DNA from: Maritimibacter sp. 55A14
GTDB taxonomy: Bacteria; Pseudomonadota; Alphaproteobacteria; Rhodobacterales; Rhodobacteraceae
Reading direction: 5' to 3'
DNA: 40,030 bases
NCBI RefSeq assembly: GCF_003122205.1
Contig: NZ_QEYE01000028.1
Location: 1-40,030 of the forward strand
Shown piece after piece: positions 1 through 8,788 of the stretch; position 1 is the stretch's first letter, and the number at the start of each line of letters is the position of its first letter. The translations under genes and the position numbers were made by a program. The notes beneath the pieces were generated by a model. It saw only the letters and a program-made list of their open reading frames with translations. It was not told the origin of the DNA and searched no databases.

Positions 1-132
1 AAGGAGATCGTGGTCCTGATGCAACAGCATATCCCCCACTGGAACTTCGAGAAGATAGAACGCGGTGGCCATATGGCTCCGCTGACCAGCCCGGACAAAA
101 TCAACCCTTTGGTGGAGCGGGCGCTGCTCTGA
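1..132 (+). CDS. alpha/beta hydrolase, C-terminal end only
   Basis: The window opens inside a reading frame that runs from base 1 to a TGA at 130-132 (43 codons seen). The visible residues contain the motif GGHMAPLTSPD, which is the usual surroundings of the catalytic histidine near the C terminus of alpha/beta-hydrolase-fold esterases and haloalkane-dehalogenase-like enzymes; the His sits about 20 residues before the end, as expected. The nucleophile and acid lie outside the window, so the substrate cannot be told. There is a 158-base gap to the next gene on the same strand. Confidence 0.6.
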   Translation, partial: KEIVVLMQQHIPHWNFEKIERGGHMAPLTSPDKINPLVERALL

Positions 133-290
133 GTGGTGGCTAAGGGCCCGCAGAGGTTTCCGCTGCGCCGTGTTAAGTCGGCTCCGCGCCGTTTGCGGTC
201 ATTACCAAGTTGCGGATCAATGGGCGCATGTCGCCGATCTCGCGACTTTGTGGTATGATCATCTTTGAATGGTCGAAAGGAGTGTGAGTC

Positions 291-740
291 ATGAAACTCC
301 TGATCGTTTCCGCGCTCGGTGCCACACTTCTCGGTTCGCAGGTTCTCGCCGATCCCGCTTCCGAGATTGCCGCCGCAAGTGCGAAGTTCGACGAGGATTT
401 CAACTCGGGCGACGCAGGGCGCATCGCGGCGAACTTCACTGAAGATGCGATCTCTCTCTCGCCCGGCTGGCAATTCGTCAGAGGGCGCGACGGAACCGAG
501 CGTATGTTCACCGCGTTCCTGAAGGCCGGTTTCAGCGACAAGACTTCCACGACCGAGGACCTCGAAATCGTTACGGATGATACCGTGATCGAGGTGTTTT
601 GGGATGAGGTCAGCCGCAAGACCAAGTCAGGTTCGATCGAGCGCGAGTACGACAAGAATCTCCGGGTCTGGCGCAAAGGTAATGACGGTGTCTGGCGTGT
701 ACATCGCTGGAGCTGGAACCGCCTGCCCCAAAACCAGTAG
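291..740 (+). CDS. exported NTF2-like (SnoaL/DUF4440-type) protein
   Basis: A 149-residue protein. Residues 1-20 form a typical Sec signal peptide (MKLL, hydrophobic stretch, LA-D cleavage site). The rest fits the NTF2-like fold of SnoaL/DUF4440 proteins: an N-terminal helix with a spaced acidic pattern (FNSGDAGRIAANFTEDAISLSPG), a central variable region and a C-terminal strand with WRVHRWSWN. Members of this fold are small cone-shaped ligand-binding proteins or enzymes; nothing here fixes a ligand. The start is supported by GAAAGGAG about eight bases upstream. It ends 14 bases before the downstream esterase, so the two are probably cotranscribed. Family assignment is from the pattern and is fairly safe; function is unknown. 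Confidence 0.7.
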   Translation: MKLLIVSALGATLLGSQVLADPASEIAAASAKFDEDFNSGDAGRIAANFTEDAISLSPGWQFVRGRDGTERMFTAFLKAGFSDKTSTTEDLEIVTDDTVIEVFWDEVSRKTKSGSIEREYDKNLRVWRKGNDGVWRVHRWSWNRLPQNQ

Positions 741-754
741 GCACAAAGGAATGG

Positions 755-1345
755 GTGAAACCTAAGATGACAAGCCGGTTCGTGCTTCTAGGGGTGGCCC
801 TGTTAATCGCCGAACCGATACTGGCGATCGACTGCGGCGGCGAGGCTCAGCCCTGCAAGATCGCCACAGGGGAATACCACATCGCGGTGCCGGAGGGATG
901 GCAGGGCGGGTCTGCCATTATGCACCTGCACGCCTACGGCAGCAGCGGCGCCAAAGTTCTCGGCAATAGGGATTTCATGGACCGAGCCATGGAGCGGGGC
1001 TATGCGGTGATCGCGCCGACAGCACTGCCATGGCACGAGAACAAACCCAACGACTGGGCCGTTCGAGATGGATGGCTCACGTATCCTCGCTCCGATATCG
1101 GTTTCCTCCGTGACGTGCTGGCGGATGCTTCGGTCCGTGCAGGCGTGGACCCGGAACGGGTGCTCCTGACCGGGTTCTCCCGCGGCGGATCGATGGTCTG
1201 GGACGTAGCGTGTCTCGCGCCGGACTTGGCCCGGGCCTACGCCCCGGTCTCCGGCGGTTTCTGGCTGCCGATGACCGAGGAATGCATGGGTCCTGTGCAC
1301 CTGCTCCACACCTGTCTGACGTCAGCACCTGTGGGACAGATTTGA
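755..1345 (+). CDS. LpqC/PHB-depolymerase-like esterase, 3'-truncated
   Basis: A 196-residue exported protein with a signal peptide (about residues 1-24) followed by an alpha/beta-hydrolase core of the polyhydroxybutyrate depolymerase / feruloyl esterase (LpqC) type. The nucleophile elbow GFSRGGSM is present, as is the family phrase ending GPVHLLHT. In intact relatives that phrase leads on to the loop carrying the remaining catalytic residues, including the His; here the frame changes to an unrelated ten-residue tail and stops. The protein is therefore missing its last quarter and is probably inactive. The GTG start at 755 has AAAGGA four bases upstream; an in-frame ATG at 767 is an alternative. 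The break point near 1309 suggests a deletion or an old insertion. Confidence 0.65.
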   Translation: MKPKMTSRFVLLGVALLIAEPILAIDCGGEAQPCKIATGEYHIAVPEGWQGGSAIMHLHAYGSSGAKVLGNRDFMDRAMERGYAVIAPTALPWHENKPNDWAVRDGWLTYPRSDIGFLRDVLADASVRAGVDPERVLLTGFSRGGSMVWDVACLAPDLARAYAPVSGGFWLPMTEECMGPVHLLHTCLTSAPVGQI

Positions 1346-1401
1346 GGATTTGAACACCGGAGGGGTTCTGTTTCATCGTAGCCTTCAAGGAGCGAAGATG
1401 A

Positions 1402-1650
1402 ACAAGAAGCCCGGCCAATCTCTGGGTCGCGCACAAACGGGTTGCCAGCCTGCTTGCGGAGCCGGGCCTGTATTTCCAGTCGTCGCCGGCATCGGCACTG
1501 TTCATCTCGAAAGGGGAGAACGGCAAGCCGATCTACGGTCGTCATTCGGCGCTGAAGTCGATGAGTGAGCTGGAACACGCGGACCTCATCTGCTTCAGGA
1601 TCACATCCGTAGCTGACCTGGATCGTGTTCTGACTTATTTGCGGATTTGA
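1402..1650 (+). pseudogene. 5'-truncated fragment of an unidentified gene
   Basis: A frame open from just after a TGA at 1399 to a TGA at 1648 encodes about 82 residues with ordinary protein composition (for example NLWVAHKRVASLLAEPGLYF and GRHSALKSMSELEHADL), but it has no start codon of its own with a ribosome binding site. It lies directly behind the broken esterase. I read it as the surviving 3' part of a foreign gene; I do not recognise the family. The rest of the 1346-1823 gap holds no other gene that I can support; 1310-1400 resembles non-coding IS-end sequence but I could not name an element. Confidence 0.35.
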
Positions 1651-1823
1651 AGTTGGTGTGAGGCTGAAACCCCGCCCTGGAAGCCACAGAGCCTCAGAGC
1701 AACCAGTGACCTGATGCAGCGGATGCCCCCACGCGACGGCATCGAATGAGATGCCCGATACTTGCCTTCACATTCTGGCCAAGGCACTGATGGCAGGAAC
1801 AGTTCCAAACTCCGGTCCCGCCC

Positions 1824-3302
1824 ATGGCCCGCAAACCCGCCCTTTCCATTGACAAGCTGAAAGACCTCGGCGCGGACAAGCTCGCGCAGCTGGTGCTGGA
1901 CGAGGCCGAGCGCAACGCGGGTTTCCGGCGGCAGGTCAAGGCAGCGATCGCCGGGAAATCCGGCCCCGAGGCCATTGCCAAGCTGATCGACCGGAGGCTT
2001 TCCGGGCTGGAGCGGGCGAAGAGTTTCATCGAATGGGACAAGGCCCGCGCCTTTGCCGACGATCTGCGCAGCCTGACAGATACGATCGCGTCTGAGCTTG
2101 GTCCTGCCGCCCCGGCGCTGGCCATAGACCGGCTACTGCGCTTCATCGCCACCCATGAGCAGGTGTTCGAGCGCGTCGACGATTCCTCAGGTCGCGTTCA
2201 GGATGTTTACTATCAGGCGATCAACGCGACAGGCGATCTGGCGCAGACACTGACCCCGCCAGAAGCCGACCTGCTGCCCGAGAGGATCATGGCCACGCTT
2301 GGCGAAAGCACGCATGGCTATCTGGCCGACTTGACCACGACCGTGGCGCCGCATTTGCCGCAAGACGCCCTGATGCGCTGGGATGCCGATCTGAAAGAGG
2401 TCATCGCCGAACGGCAGGCCGGGGAAGCGGCGCGCAAACCGGACGGCTGGTTCTACTCCATGACCTCGCAGTGGACCGGGATGCGTCAGACCATCGCTTC
2501 AGCGCGGGGCGATCTCGACCTGCTCATCGCGCTGGAGGAGGAAAAACGCCCGCATATGCAGGACACGCTGGGAATGGCTGCGCAGCTGCTGGAGGCCGGG
2601 CGCGCCGCCGAGGCGCTTGACTGGGTGCGCAAACCGGGGCGGCGCGCGTTCGACGAGGCCGACAGCGACATGTCACCGACGCGGGTCAGTCTGGAGGCGC
2701 AAATCCTTGAGGCTCTCGATCACAAACCTGCCGCACAGGCACTGCGCTGGCGCTGTTTCGAGGCAGTTCTGTCCGCCGACATCCTGCGTGACTACCTCAA
2801 ACACCTGCCGGATTTCGAGGACATCGAGGCTGAGGAGCGTGCCCATGCTCTGGCGCTTGAAAGGGCTGACCCCGAGGCTGCGCTGCAATTCTTCCTCGAC
2901 TGGCCGCGTTTCGATCTGGCCGCAGAACTGATCGTGATGCATCCGCACCGCTGGAACGGCCGCGATTGGCACACCCTGCCCAAGGTCGCGACACTTTTGG
3001 AGCACGACTACCCGCTGGCCGCGACGATCCTCTACCGGGCGCTTCTGGACGACATCCTGGACCGCGCGCGCTCCAAGGCTTATTCGCATGGCGCGAAGTA
3101 TCTGGGGAAACTAACCCTGCTGGCTGGAGACGCAGACCCCGCACGCCCCAGCGGAATTGCCGACCACGCGACTTATCTCGCCGGGCTGAAGAAGACCCAC
3201 CCGCGCAAATCAGGGTTCTGGGCGCGGATAGGAGACGACAAACCAACGCCGCCACAATCCACCCCCGCGCGTTGTCCCGTATGGGTCAAGGGTGATGATT
3301 GA
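1824..3302 (+). CDS. DUF6880 family protein
   Basis: A 492-residue soluble, mostly alpha-helical protein with no signal peptide or membrane segment. The layout (N-terminal helical region with KLKDLGADKLAQLVLDEA, a long central helical array rich in Leu/Ala/Glu resembling a TPR-like superhelix, and a C-terminal segment with KAYSHGAKYLGKL and a final HPRKSGFWARI motif) matches my recollection of DUF6880 proteins, which are widespread in proteobacteria and lack a known function. The ATG at 1824 has no strong Shine-Dalgarno. The last residues after FWARIGDDK look variable. It is followed after about 250 bases by the large STAND NTPase on the same strand; whether they form one unit is unclear. Confidence 0.6.
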   Translation: MARKPALSIDKLKDLGADKLAQLVLDEAERNAGFRRQVKAAIAGKSGPEAIAKLIDRRLSGLERAKSFIEWDKARAFADDLRSLTDTIASELGPAAPALAIDRLLRFIATHEQVFERVDDSSGRVQDVYYQAINATGDLAQTLTPPEADLLPERIMATLGESTHGYLADLTTTVAPHLPQDALMRWDADLKEVIAERQAGEAARKPDGWFYSMTSQWTGMRQTIASARGDLDLLIALEEEKRPHMQDTLGMAAQLLEAGRAAEALDWVRKPGRRAFDEADSDMSPTRVSLEAQILEALDHKPAAQALRWRCFEAVLSADILRDYLKHLPDFEDIEAEERAHALALERADPEAALQFFLDWPRFDLAAELIVMHPHRWNGRDWHTLPKVATLLEHDYPLAATILYRALLDDILDRARSKAYSHGAKYLGKLTLLAGDADPARPSGIADHATYLAGLKKTHPRKSGFWARIGDDKPTPPQSTPARCPVWVKGDD

Positions 3303-3549
3303 GGACGGCCCATTGCTGCCTCCCGTCGCCGCACGGGTGCCGCGGTGCAGCTTCCCCAGACTTACCGTTGGTATTGCTGCGCAGCATCGGGGGCGGAATC
3401 CGCTCTAAGCCGCGCAGATTTTGGAGCCCCCGGCTGTCCTGACGCGGATCAGTCTTTCGCCAGAAGCGCCAAATGATTTAAGGGTCTAATATATACGCCA
3501 AGGCTTCGTTTTGCGACGACGCAGGCGGCACCGATATGAGAAATTTAGC

Positions 3550-6500
3550 ATGCCAGTGTTCGACATTCCGACTGACCGTTTGGTCGACTTAACAGATGCG
3601 GAGCTTCGCGAATTATTGGCGCGGCTTTGCGAGGCGGAGCGCGAGCGGCAAGGCGGTCATCGAAACGAGGTCCGTTGGGGAGGCAGTCAGACTGCCGCTG
3701 ACGGAGGACTCGATGTTGTCGTGGAGCCGGTCAAAACGTTTGTGCCGGCCGGCCCGCTCGCACGCCGAGATGCCGGAATCCAGGTCAAGGCAGCCGATCT
3801 TGCTGCTGCCGCCATCACGAATGAGATGCGCTATGGGGGCTCACTTCGGCCAGCGATATCTGCACTCGCTGCCGGGAGCGGTTCCTATATCATAGCGAGT
3901 GCAGGTGCGAACTGTTCTGAAGCAATGCTTCGACGACGTGTCGATTCGATGCGTGCGGCTGTTGCCGACGATCCCAACGGAGCAGACTTGGACCTGATCT
4001 TTCTTGACCGGAAAGCAATCAGTCGATGGGTGAGCGCACATGCTTCGGTGGCCGTGTGGCTACGAAAGCGCCTGACACTTCCCATCCTCGCGGGCTGGCA
4101 GCCCTTCGGACGTTGGTCGGCAACACCGGAAGGAGAACCTGACGATCTGATTTGCGAGGCGGGGCTCGTATTTCGCATCGGGCGCGACGATCCGATCCGA
4201 GAACTCCCGAATGCACTCGATGCAATCAGAGACCTTGTCCGCGATGGAACTGGTTCTGTGCGCATCGCCGGGCTTTCCGGTATTGGCAAAAGCCGCATCG
4301 TGCAGGCGCTTTTCGAGCCGATCGGAGATTTGGCTGCCTTACCTACCTCACATGCTATCTACACGGATTTGGGTCATTCGCCCGACCCAGCGCCCATGGG
4401 CATGCTCGAAGCGCTTGTCGACCGTGGTTCTTCAGCAATTTTGGTTGTCGACAATTGTCCACCGGAAACCCACCAAGCATTGGCGCGCAAATTGGCCGAA
4501 CGGCCGGGACCTGTTCGACTGATCACAGTTGAGTATGACGTCCGCGCCGATAGGCCAGAGGAAACCGATGTCGTCCGCATCGAGGCAGAAGGTTCCGACA
4601 TTGTCGAGGTCCTTCTCCGCCGTCGCCGCCGTGACCTGTCTTCCGGAGATGCTCGGCGACTCGCGGAACTCGCTCAAGGCAACGCCCGGTTGGGATTCGC
4701 CCTCGCCCAAGCTGCACCCCAGACAGGAACCCTCTCGGCCTTCGAGGACTCAGCGCTTTTCGATCGCCTGTTCTGGCAACGCGAGGAACGGAATGAAGAA
4801 CTGGCACGCGCGGCAGAAGTTCTGTCGCTGGTCTACTCTTTCGAAGTAGACGGCGAGGAGGAACCGGACGAACTGACCTTCCTTGGCTCACTTACTGAAT
4901 TGTCACGGGGAGCAATGCATCGGCACGCCGCTACCCTTCTCGACCGGGGACTTGCCCAGGCCCGAAGCAGGTGGAGAGCCGTTCTGCCTCACGCTCTCGC
5001 AAACCGTCTCGCTGCACAGGCTCTCAAGTCGATACCATGGCGTAGTATCGCGGATGGCTTTGCCGCCAAACTGCGCCTCCGTCGATCGTTCGCTCGACGA
5101 CTTTCATACCTTCACGATTCAGATGAGGCTCGCCGCATAGTCACTCGGTGGATGGAGGCAGGAGGACCCTTGCATGGTCCGACGCCGGACATGCATGTGC
5201 TTGAGGCCGTGTGTCACCTGGTCCCCGATGAGGCGCTGCGGGTCATCGATGGTATGACAGCTGCCCTTCAGGCGGCCCCGGGAGATTTCCATAGCCTCGA
5301 CAGCTTGACCCGCATGATCTCGCGGATCGCTCATTCCGAGGCCATGTTCCCTCGTGCCTGCGAAAGTCTGGTGACGCTAACCATCGCAGTCGCCGAGCAA
5401 CGGACATCGAATGCCGACGATGCGTTGAGCAGCCTTTTCGGCCTCTACCTGTCTGGAACGCTGGCCCAGACCGACACGCGCATCCGTGTCGCGCGCCAGT
5501 ATCTTTTGGCGAACGACCCGAACCACAACGCGCGCGGTATCATCATGCTTCGCTCGGCATTGCGAACGGGCTACTGGTCCTCTTCCATCCTCTCTTACGA
5601 TGACGCCCGTCCAGATGCGTTCGGATGGGAACCCCATGGGCAAGATGTCGTCGAGTGGTTTACTAAGTGGCTCGATCTGGCGGCAGAGATCGCTCTGGAT
5701 GGCCCTCTTGCGATCAGAGACAGCGCCCGAAAGGCGCTGGCAGATGAAATCGGTGACATCTGGAGGTGCATCCCCACACTGAGGTCACGGATCGACGAAG
5801 TCGCGCGACAACTGCAAGCGGCAGCGCCTTGGGCCGAGGGCCGGCATGCTCTGAAACAGATGCTCCACTATATCCAACGCCGCGGCGAAGAATTTCCCTG
5901 CGCCGATACAGAAAATGTCCTGCGCCTCATTGATCACATGGAGCCAGTTGACCTCGAAGCTCGTGTGCGCGCAGAGACGGTCATGGGTTGGGATTTCGAC
6001 CTCGAAAACGAAGACGAAGACGTGAATGCTGCCGAGGCCCGGCGAGCGAAGCGTTTAGAGCTTCTTGGGCGGGAATTGGCGGCCAACCACGACAGCCTAC
6101 GCGCTGTGGGTCGTGATCTTCTCGAAGCGGAAGGCGGGTCTTTCTATTCACTCGGCGCCGGACTCGCACATGGGGCCGGTGCCCCCGTCGAGGTATGGGC
6201 AGTCCTTCGAGATCTGCACCTTATCGATCCCTCCAGGACACGGCAGACCAGCGTCCTCTCAGGGTTCATTCAACAGCTTGATATCTCGAACTCGGCCGTA
6301 GCAGACGAGATTCGCGTTGAATGTCAAGGTATCCCTGCCTTGCGACGAGAATACGGAATCTTCCTCGCGAGGGGTGTGCTGCCCACACAAGAGCTGGAAC
6401 ATGTGATCGAAATCGCAGGGGAGCCGGAGACTTCAGCTTGGCACCTTAGCGATGTCTCCTGGCGCGAAGAGCGCGAGCTGAGTGATGAAGACCGCGTCCG

Positions 6501-7317
6501 TCTTTTGCGCACCATCCTCGCCAAATCAGGCGGTCCGGAGGAAGTAGTCAATGCACTGACGATGCTCCGATACGTCGAAGGGAACGCCCGGGATCGCTGG
6601 CCAGAAGATCTTAGAGAAGTTGGCCTTGATGCGGTGGTTGGGATCATCCGCGCAGAAGATCTTAACCCCACCAAAGATGAGCGTATGTCGCGCGCCATGT
6701 CGGCTTGTCTGCGCGGGGACGACGGATCGGGAGCGAGCCGCGTAATGGAGGCGATCGTCGATCGTGCTGCAAGACGATACGGTAGCACCTATGATGTCGA
6801 AAGAGCGCTTGCCACACTGGCGGAGCGAGCCCCCGAAGTCTTTCTCGGCCGCGTTTTTTTAGACGAAGCAGATGGACCCTCCATAAGGTTTCAAGACGGC
6901 CGACGCCCTGGGCCACTTTCGCACGTGCCGACAGAGGCTCTGATCGAATGGTGCAGACAAAATCCCGATCGTTGGACAAGAGTGGCTCCGCAGATCTCGC
7001 CCTTCTCGCGCGGGATCGATGATGAAGGTGAAACCGGCCAGATTTCTCCGCTCGCTTTCGCGTTTCTCGAGGCGGCACCGCGCCCCGAGGACGTGGTGGA
7101 GGCATATCTCCAACATCTTGCCCCAATGAGCTGGTCGGGCAGCCGAGCGGCTGTCATGGAGCGCCGTCTCGCTGTGATAGAAACATTGCAGGATCATCCT
7201 GCGCCTGAGGTTGGGCACAAGATCTCTCGCCTGGTTCCTGACATCCGCGCCCGAATTGATCGTATCCGTCAGGCCGAGCAGGAGGAAGGCCGGGAGCGAG
7301 ACCAGCGTTTCGAGTGA
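3550..7317 (+). CDS. Avs-like STAND NTPase with N-terminal Mrr-type nuclease
   Basis: A 1255-residue multidomain protein. Residues about 10-180 look like a PD-(D/E)xK nuclease of the Mrr/Cap4 kind: E40, then GGLD (D55) and IQVK (Q78, K80) give the E...D...QxK signature. Residues about 215-520 form a STAND/NACHT-like ATPase with a Walker A GLSGIGKS (241-248) and Walker B AILVVDN (D301), followed by a winged-helix-like part. From about 520 to the end the protein is a long alpha-helical repeat array, as in sensor regions of antiviral STAND (Avs) proteins. In that family the array binds a phage protein, the ATPase oligomerises and the nuclease cuts DNA. The ATG at 3550 is preferred; a TTG at 3511 would add 13 Arg-rich residues. 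It sits just left of an integrase/tRNA island end. The sub-family is inferred. Confidence 0.72.
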   Translation: MPVFDIPTDRLVDLTDAELRELLARLCEAERERQGGHRNEVRWGGSQTAADGGLDVVVEPVKTFVPAGPLARRDAGIQVKAADLAAAAITNEMRYGGSLRPAISALAAGSGSYIIASAGANCSEAMLRRRVDSMRAAVADDPNGADLDLIFLDRKAISRWVSAHASVAVWLRKRLTLPILAGWQPFGRWSATPEGEPDDLICEAGLVFRIGRDDPIRELPNALDAIRDLVRDGTGSVRIAGLSGIGKSRIVQALFEPIGDLAALPTSHAIYTDLGHSPDPAPMGMLEALVDRGSSAILVVDNCPPETHQALARKLAERPGPVRLITVEYDVRADRPEETDVVRIEAEGSDIVEVLLRRRRRDLSSGDARRLAELAQGNARLGFALAQAAPQTGTLSAFEDSALFDRLFWQREERNEELARAAEVLSLVYSFEVDGEEEPDELTFLGSLTELSRGAMHRHAATLLDRGLAQARSRWRAVLPHALANRLAAQALKSIPWRSIADGFAAKLRLRRSFARRLSYLHDSDEARRIVTRWMEAGGPLHGPTPDMHVLEAVCHLVPDEALRVIDGMTAALQAAPGDFHSLDSLTRMISRIAHSEAMFPRACESLVTLTIAVAEQRTSNADDALSSLFGLYLSGTLAQTDTRIRVARQYLLANDPNHNARGIIMLRSALRTGYWSSSILSYDDARPDAFGWEPHGQDVVEWFTKWLDLAAEIALDGPLAIRDSARKALADEIGDIWRCIPTLRSRIDEVARQLQAAAPWAEGRHALKQMLHYIQRRGEEFPCADTENVLRLIDHMEPVDLEARVRAETVMGWDFDLENEDEDVNAAEARRAKRLELLGRELAANHDSLRAVGRDLLEAEGGSFYSLGAGLAHGAGAPVEVWAVLRDLHLIDPSRTRQTSVLSGFIQQLDISNSAVADEIRVECQGIPALRREYGIFLARGVLPTQELEHVIEIAGEPETSAWHLSDVSWREERELSDEDRVRLLRTILAKSGGPEEVVNALTMLRYVEGNARDRWPEDLREVGLDAVVGIIRAEDLNPTKDERMSRAMSACLRGDDGSGASRVMEAIVDRAARRYGSTYDVERALATLAERAPEVFLGRVFLDEADGPSIRFQDGRRPGPLSHVPTEALIEWCRQNPDRWTRVAPQISPFSRGIDDEGETGQISPLAFAFLEAAPRPEDVVEAYLQHLAPMSWSGSRAAVMERRLAVIETLQDHPAPEVGHKISRLVPDIRARIDRIRQAEQEEGRERDQRFE

Positions 7318-7586
7318 GGGCCGTGATGTCTATATATTGCCAAATATGCAGACATTCGTCTTCATTGCAGCGAACTTCTGCTTTCCGCCGACATCGGCAT
7401 TGTCACTGCGCACGCCCCAACGGATGCCTTCCCCGGATTTCAAACCACGGTTTGTCCGATAGCGGCAATCGCGATCGGGGACGCGCCTAAGGAGCATGGC
7501 GAACGGTTAGCCCTTCATTTGCCTCACACCGTTGGAGAGACACCGGAACGATCGCGCGCATCAAATCGCGGCTGATTTCGGGAAAC

Positions 7587-7632
7587 TGGTAGCGGAGGAG
7601 GGACTTGAACCCCCGACACGCGGATTATGATT
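7587..7632 (-). other. 3' fragment of tRNA-Met (CAT): attachment-site remnant
   Basis: Read on the minus strand, these 46 bases are the 3' part of a tRNA: loop with anticodon CAT (complement of 7627-7629), the 3' side of the anticodon stem (TCCGC), a short variable loop, a complete T arm (GGGGG TTCAAGT CCCTC) and the 3' acceptor strand with encoded CCA. The D arm, the 5' acceptor strand and the 5' side of the anticodon stem are missing; upstream bases (7633 on) do not pair. The fragment ends 23 bases from the stop of a tyrosine integrase. This is what remains at one end of an element integrated into a tRNA 3' end. CAT could be elongator Met or lysidine-type Ile2; the sequence fits the alphaproteobacterial elongator Met better. 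Confidence 0.8.
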
Positions 7633-7655
7633 TTCCCTTGAATCAATGGTTTGCG

Positions 7656-8600
7656 CTATGCTGCGAGAAGATCGCTCTCCATCTTCGCAAACATCTCGAG
7701 ATCGTCTTCCGGGCTCTCGAAGAGATGCCCGTAGACATCCATGGTCATGGTGATGGATGAATGGCCCAGGATGGACTGGATCTTCTTCGGGGGCCAACCC
7801 TGCTCGATGAACAGGGATGCCGCCGCATGTCGCAGAGCATGAAAGCTGAACTTCGGTTTCCCGTCCTCATCGACGATGCCGTTGTTGACCAGCAGCGGAA
7901 CAAACACCCGGTTGTGGATGTTCGAGTGGTTCTCGACGTTTCCCTTGCCATTCGGAAAGACGAGCGAAAGCTCTCCGTTTGGGCATGTCAACTTCCATGC
8001 CTTGAGTGTCGATACCACGGTCGGCGACATCGGGATGACCCTTTTGCTGGTCCGGCTCTTCGGCTTGCCCATCGAATTGAAGCGGTCGGCGCGCTTTTCG
8101 ACCCGGATCACCGTCTTGTCGAAGTCGACGCAGTCCCATGTCAGCCCCCGTAATTCGCTGATACGCATGCCGGTGAACAGGGCGGTCACGATCAGGGGCC
8201 GGTGCTGATCCGGGGCCTTGTCAATCATGGTCCGGATTTCGTCCTTGGTCGGGATCGTGCGCTCCTCGTCCTCGCGCCGGTTCCGCTTGAGCTTGACCTC
8301 GCGCGCCACGTTGTGCGCGACCCATTCCCTCTCGACGGCTTCCGAGAGAGCCGACCGGAGACTGGCCAGGACCTTCTTCGTCATCGACCGTGAGACACCC
8401 GCATCCTGCAAGTCATCGACGAATTCCCGCACATCGCCGCGGCTGATCTCGGCGACCAGTAGCCCTCCGATCTTCTTGTCGATGTGATGCATGACATGAC
8501 CGCGATAGCTGCGGATCGTCGCCCGTTCGAGCCCGTTTCGCTCGCAGGTCTTGAGCCAGCTTTCGCAAGCGTCGCGGATCGTCTTCCCTGAACTTCTCAT
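7656..8600 (-). CDS. int: tyrosine-type site-specific integrase
   Basis: A 314-residue phage/island integrase. Residues 1-100 form the SAM-like core-binding domain and residues about 115-310 the catalytic domain. All catalytic positions are visible: R146 in TGMRISELRG, a Lys in the KPKSRTSKR loop, H254-x-x-R257 in FHALRHAA, H280 in LGHSS and the nucleophile Y290 in DVYGH. The enzyme should therefore be active. Its 3' end faces a tRNA-Met fragment, the usual place for an integrase that uses a tRNA 3' end as attB. The start ATG follows GGGGAAAACGGT. The upstream region carries a clear promoter with an overlapping palindrome. It most likely mobilised part of the material to its right. Confidence 0.92.
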   Translation of the reverse strand: MRSSGKTIRDACESWLKTCERNGLERATIRSYRGHVMHHIDKKIGGLLVAEISRGDVREFVDDLQDAGVSRSMTKKVLASLRSALSEAVEREWVAHNVAREVKLKRNRREDEERTIPTKDEIRTMIDKAPDQHRPLIVTALFTGMRISELRGLTWDCVDFDKTVIRVEKRADRFNSMGKPKSRTSKRVIPMSPTVVSTLKAWKLTCPNGELSLVFPNGKGNVENHSNIHNRVFVPLLVNNGIVDEDGKPKFSFHALRHAAASLFIEQGWPPKKIQSILGHSSITMTMDVYGHLFESPEDDLEMFAKMESDLLAA

Positions 8601-8617
8601 ACCGTTTTCCCCTTATG

Positions 8618-8661
8618 TTGTCGTCTGATCGCATTATACGACAAGCGGAGTCCCCTGTCGG
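8618..8661 (-). promoter_or_regulatory. integrase promoter with overlapping palindromic operator
   Basis: On the minus strand a perfect TATAAT (8638 to 8633) lies 17 bases from CCGACA (8661 to 8656), giving a good sigma-70 promoter about 33 bases before the integrase start. A perfect 7-bp inverted repeat, TTGTCGT (8618-8624) and ACGACAA (8638-8644), surrounds the -10 box, a position where a bound repressor would block transcription. No repressor gene of obvious type is next to it. Confidence 0.5.
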
Positions 8662-8766
8662 GCACAATCCCACGTCCTTGAGCAGAAAAGTGCTTCCTAA
8701 ACAGATGGTTGCCATGCCATGATTTTAGGAGAACAGGCCTGGTGGTTGGTTCCGAATGCCCGGAGT

Positions 8767-8788
8767 CCCGTGCTAAACCCGTGCTAAA
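8767..8788. repeat. tandem 11-bp direct repeat, possible integrase arm sites
   Basis: CCCGTGCTAAA occurs twice without a gap (8767-8777, 8778-8788) and a third CCCGT follows at 8789. Tyrosine integrases often bind short direct repeats as arm-type sites, but these lie upstream of the integrase rather than beside the tRNA fragment, so the role is open. Confidence 0.4.

Noticed and set aside
1237-1578. Minus-strand frames across the broken esterase and the fragment
   Set aside because: No motif and no start site; the plus-strand fragment reads better as protein.
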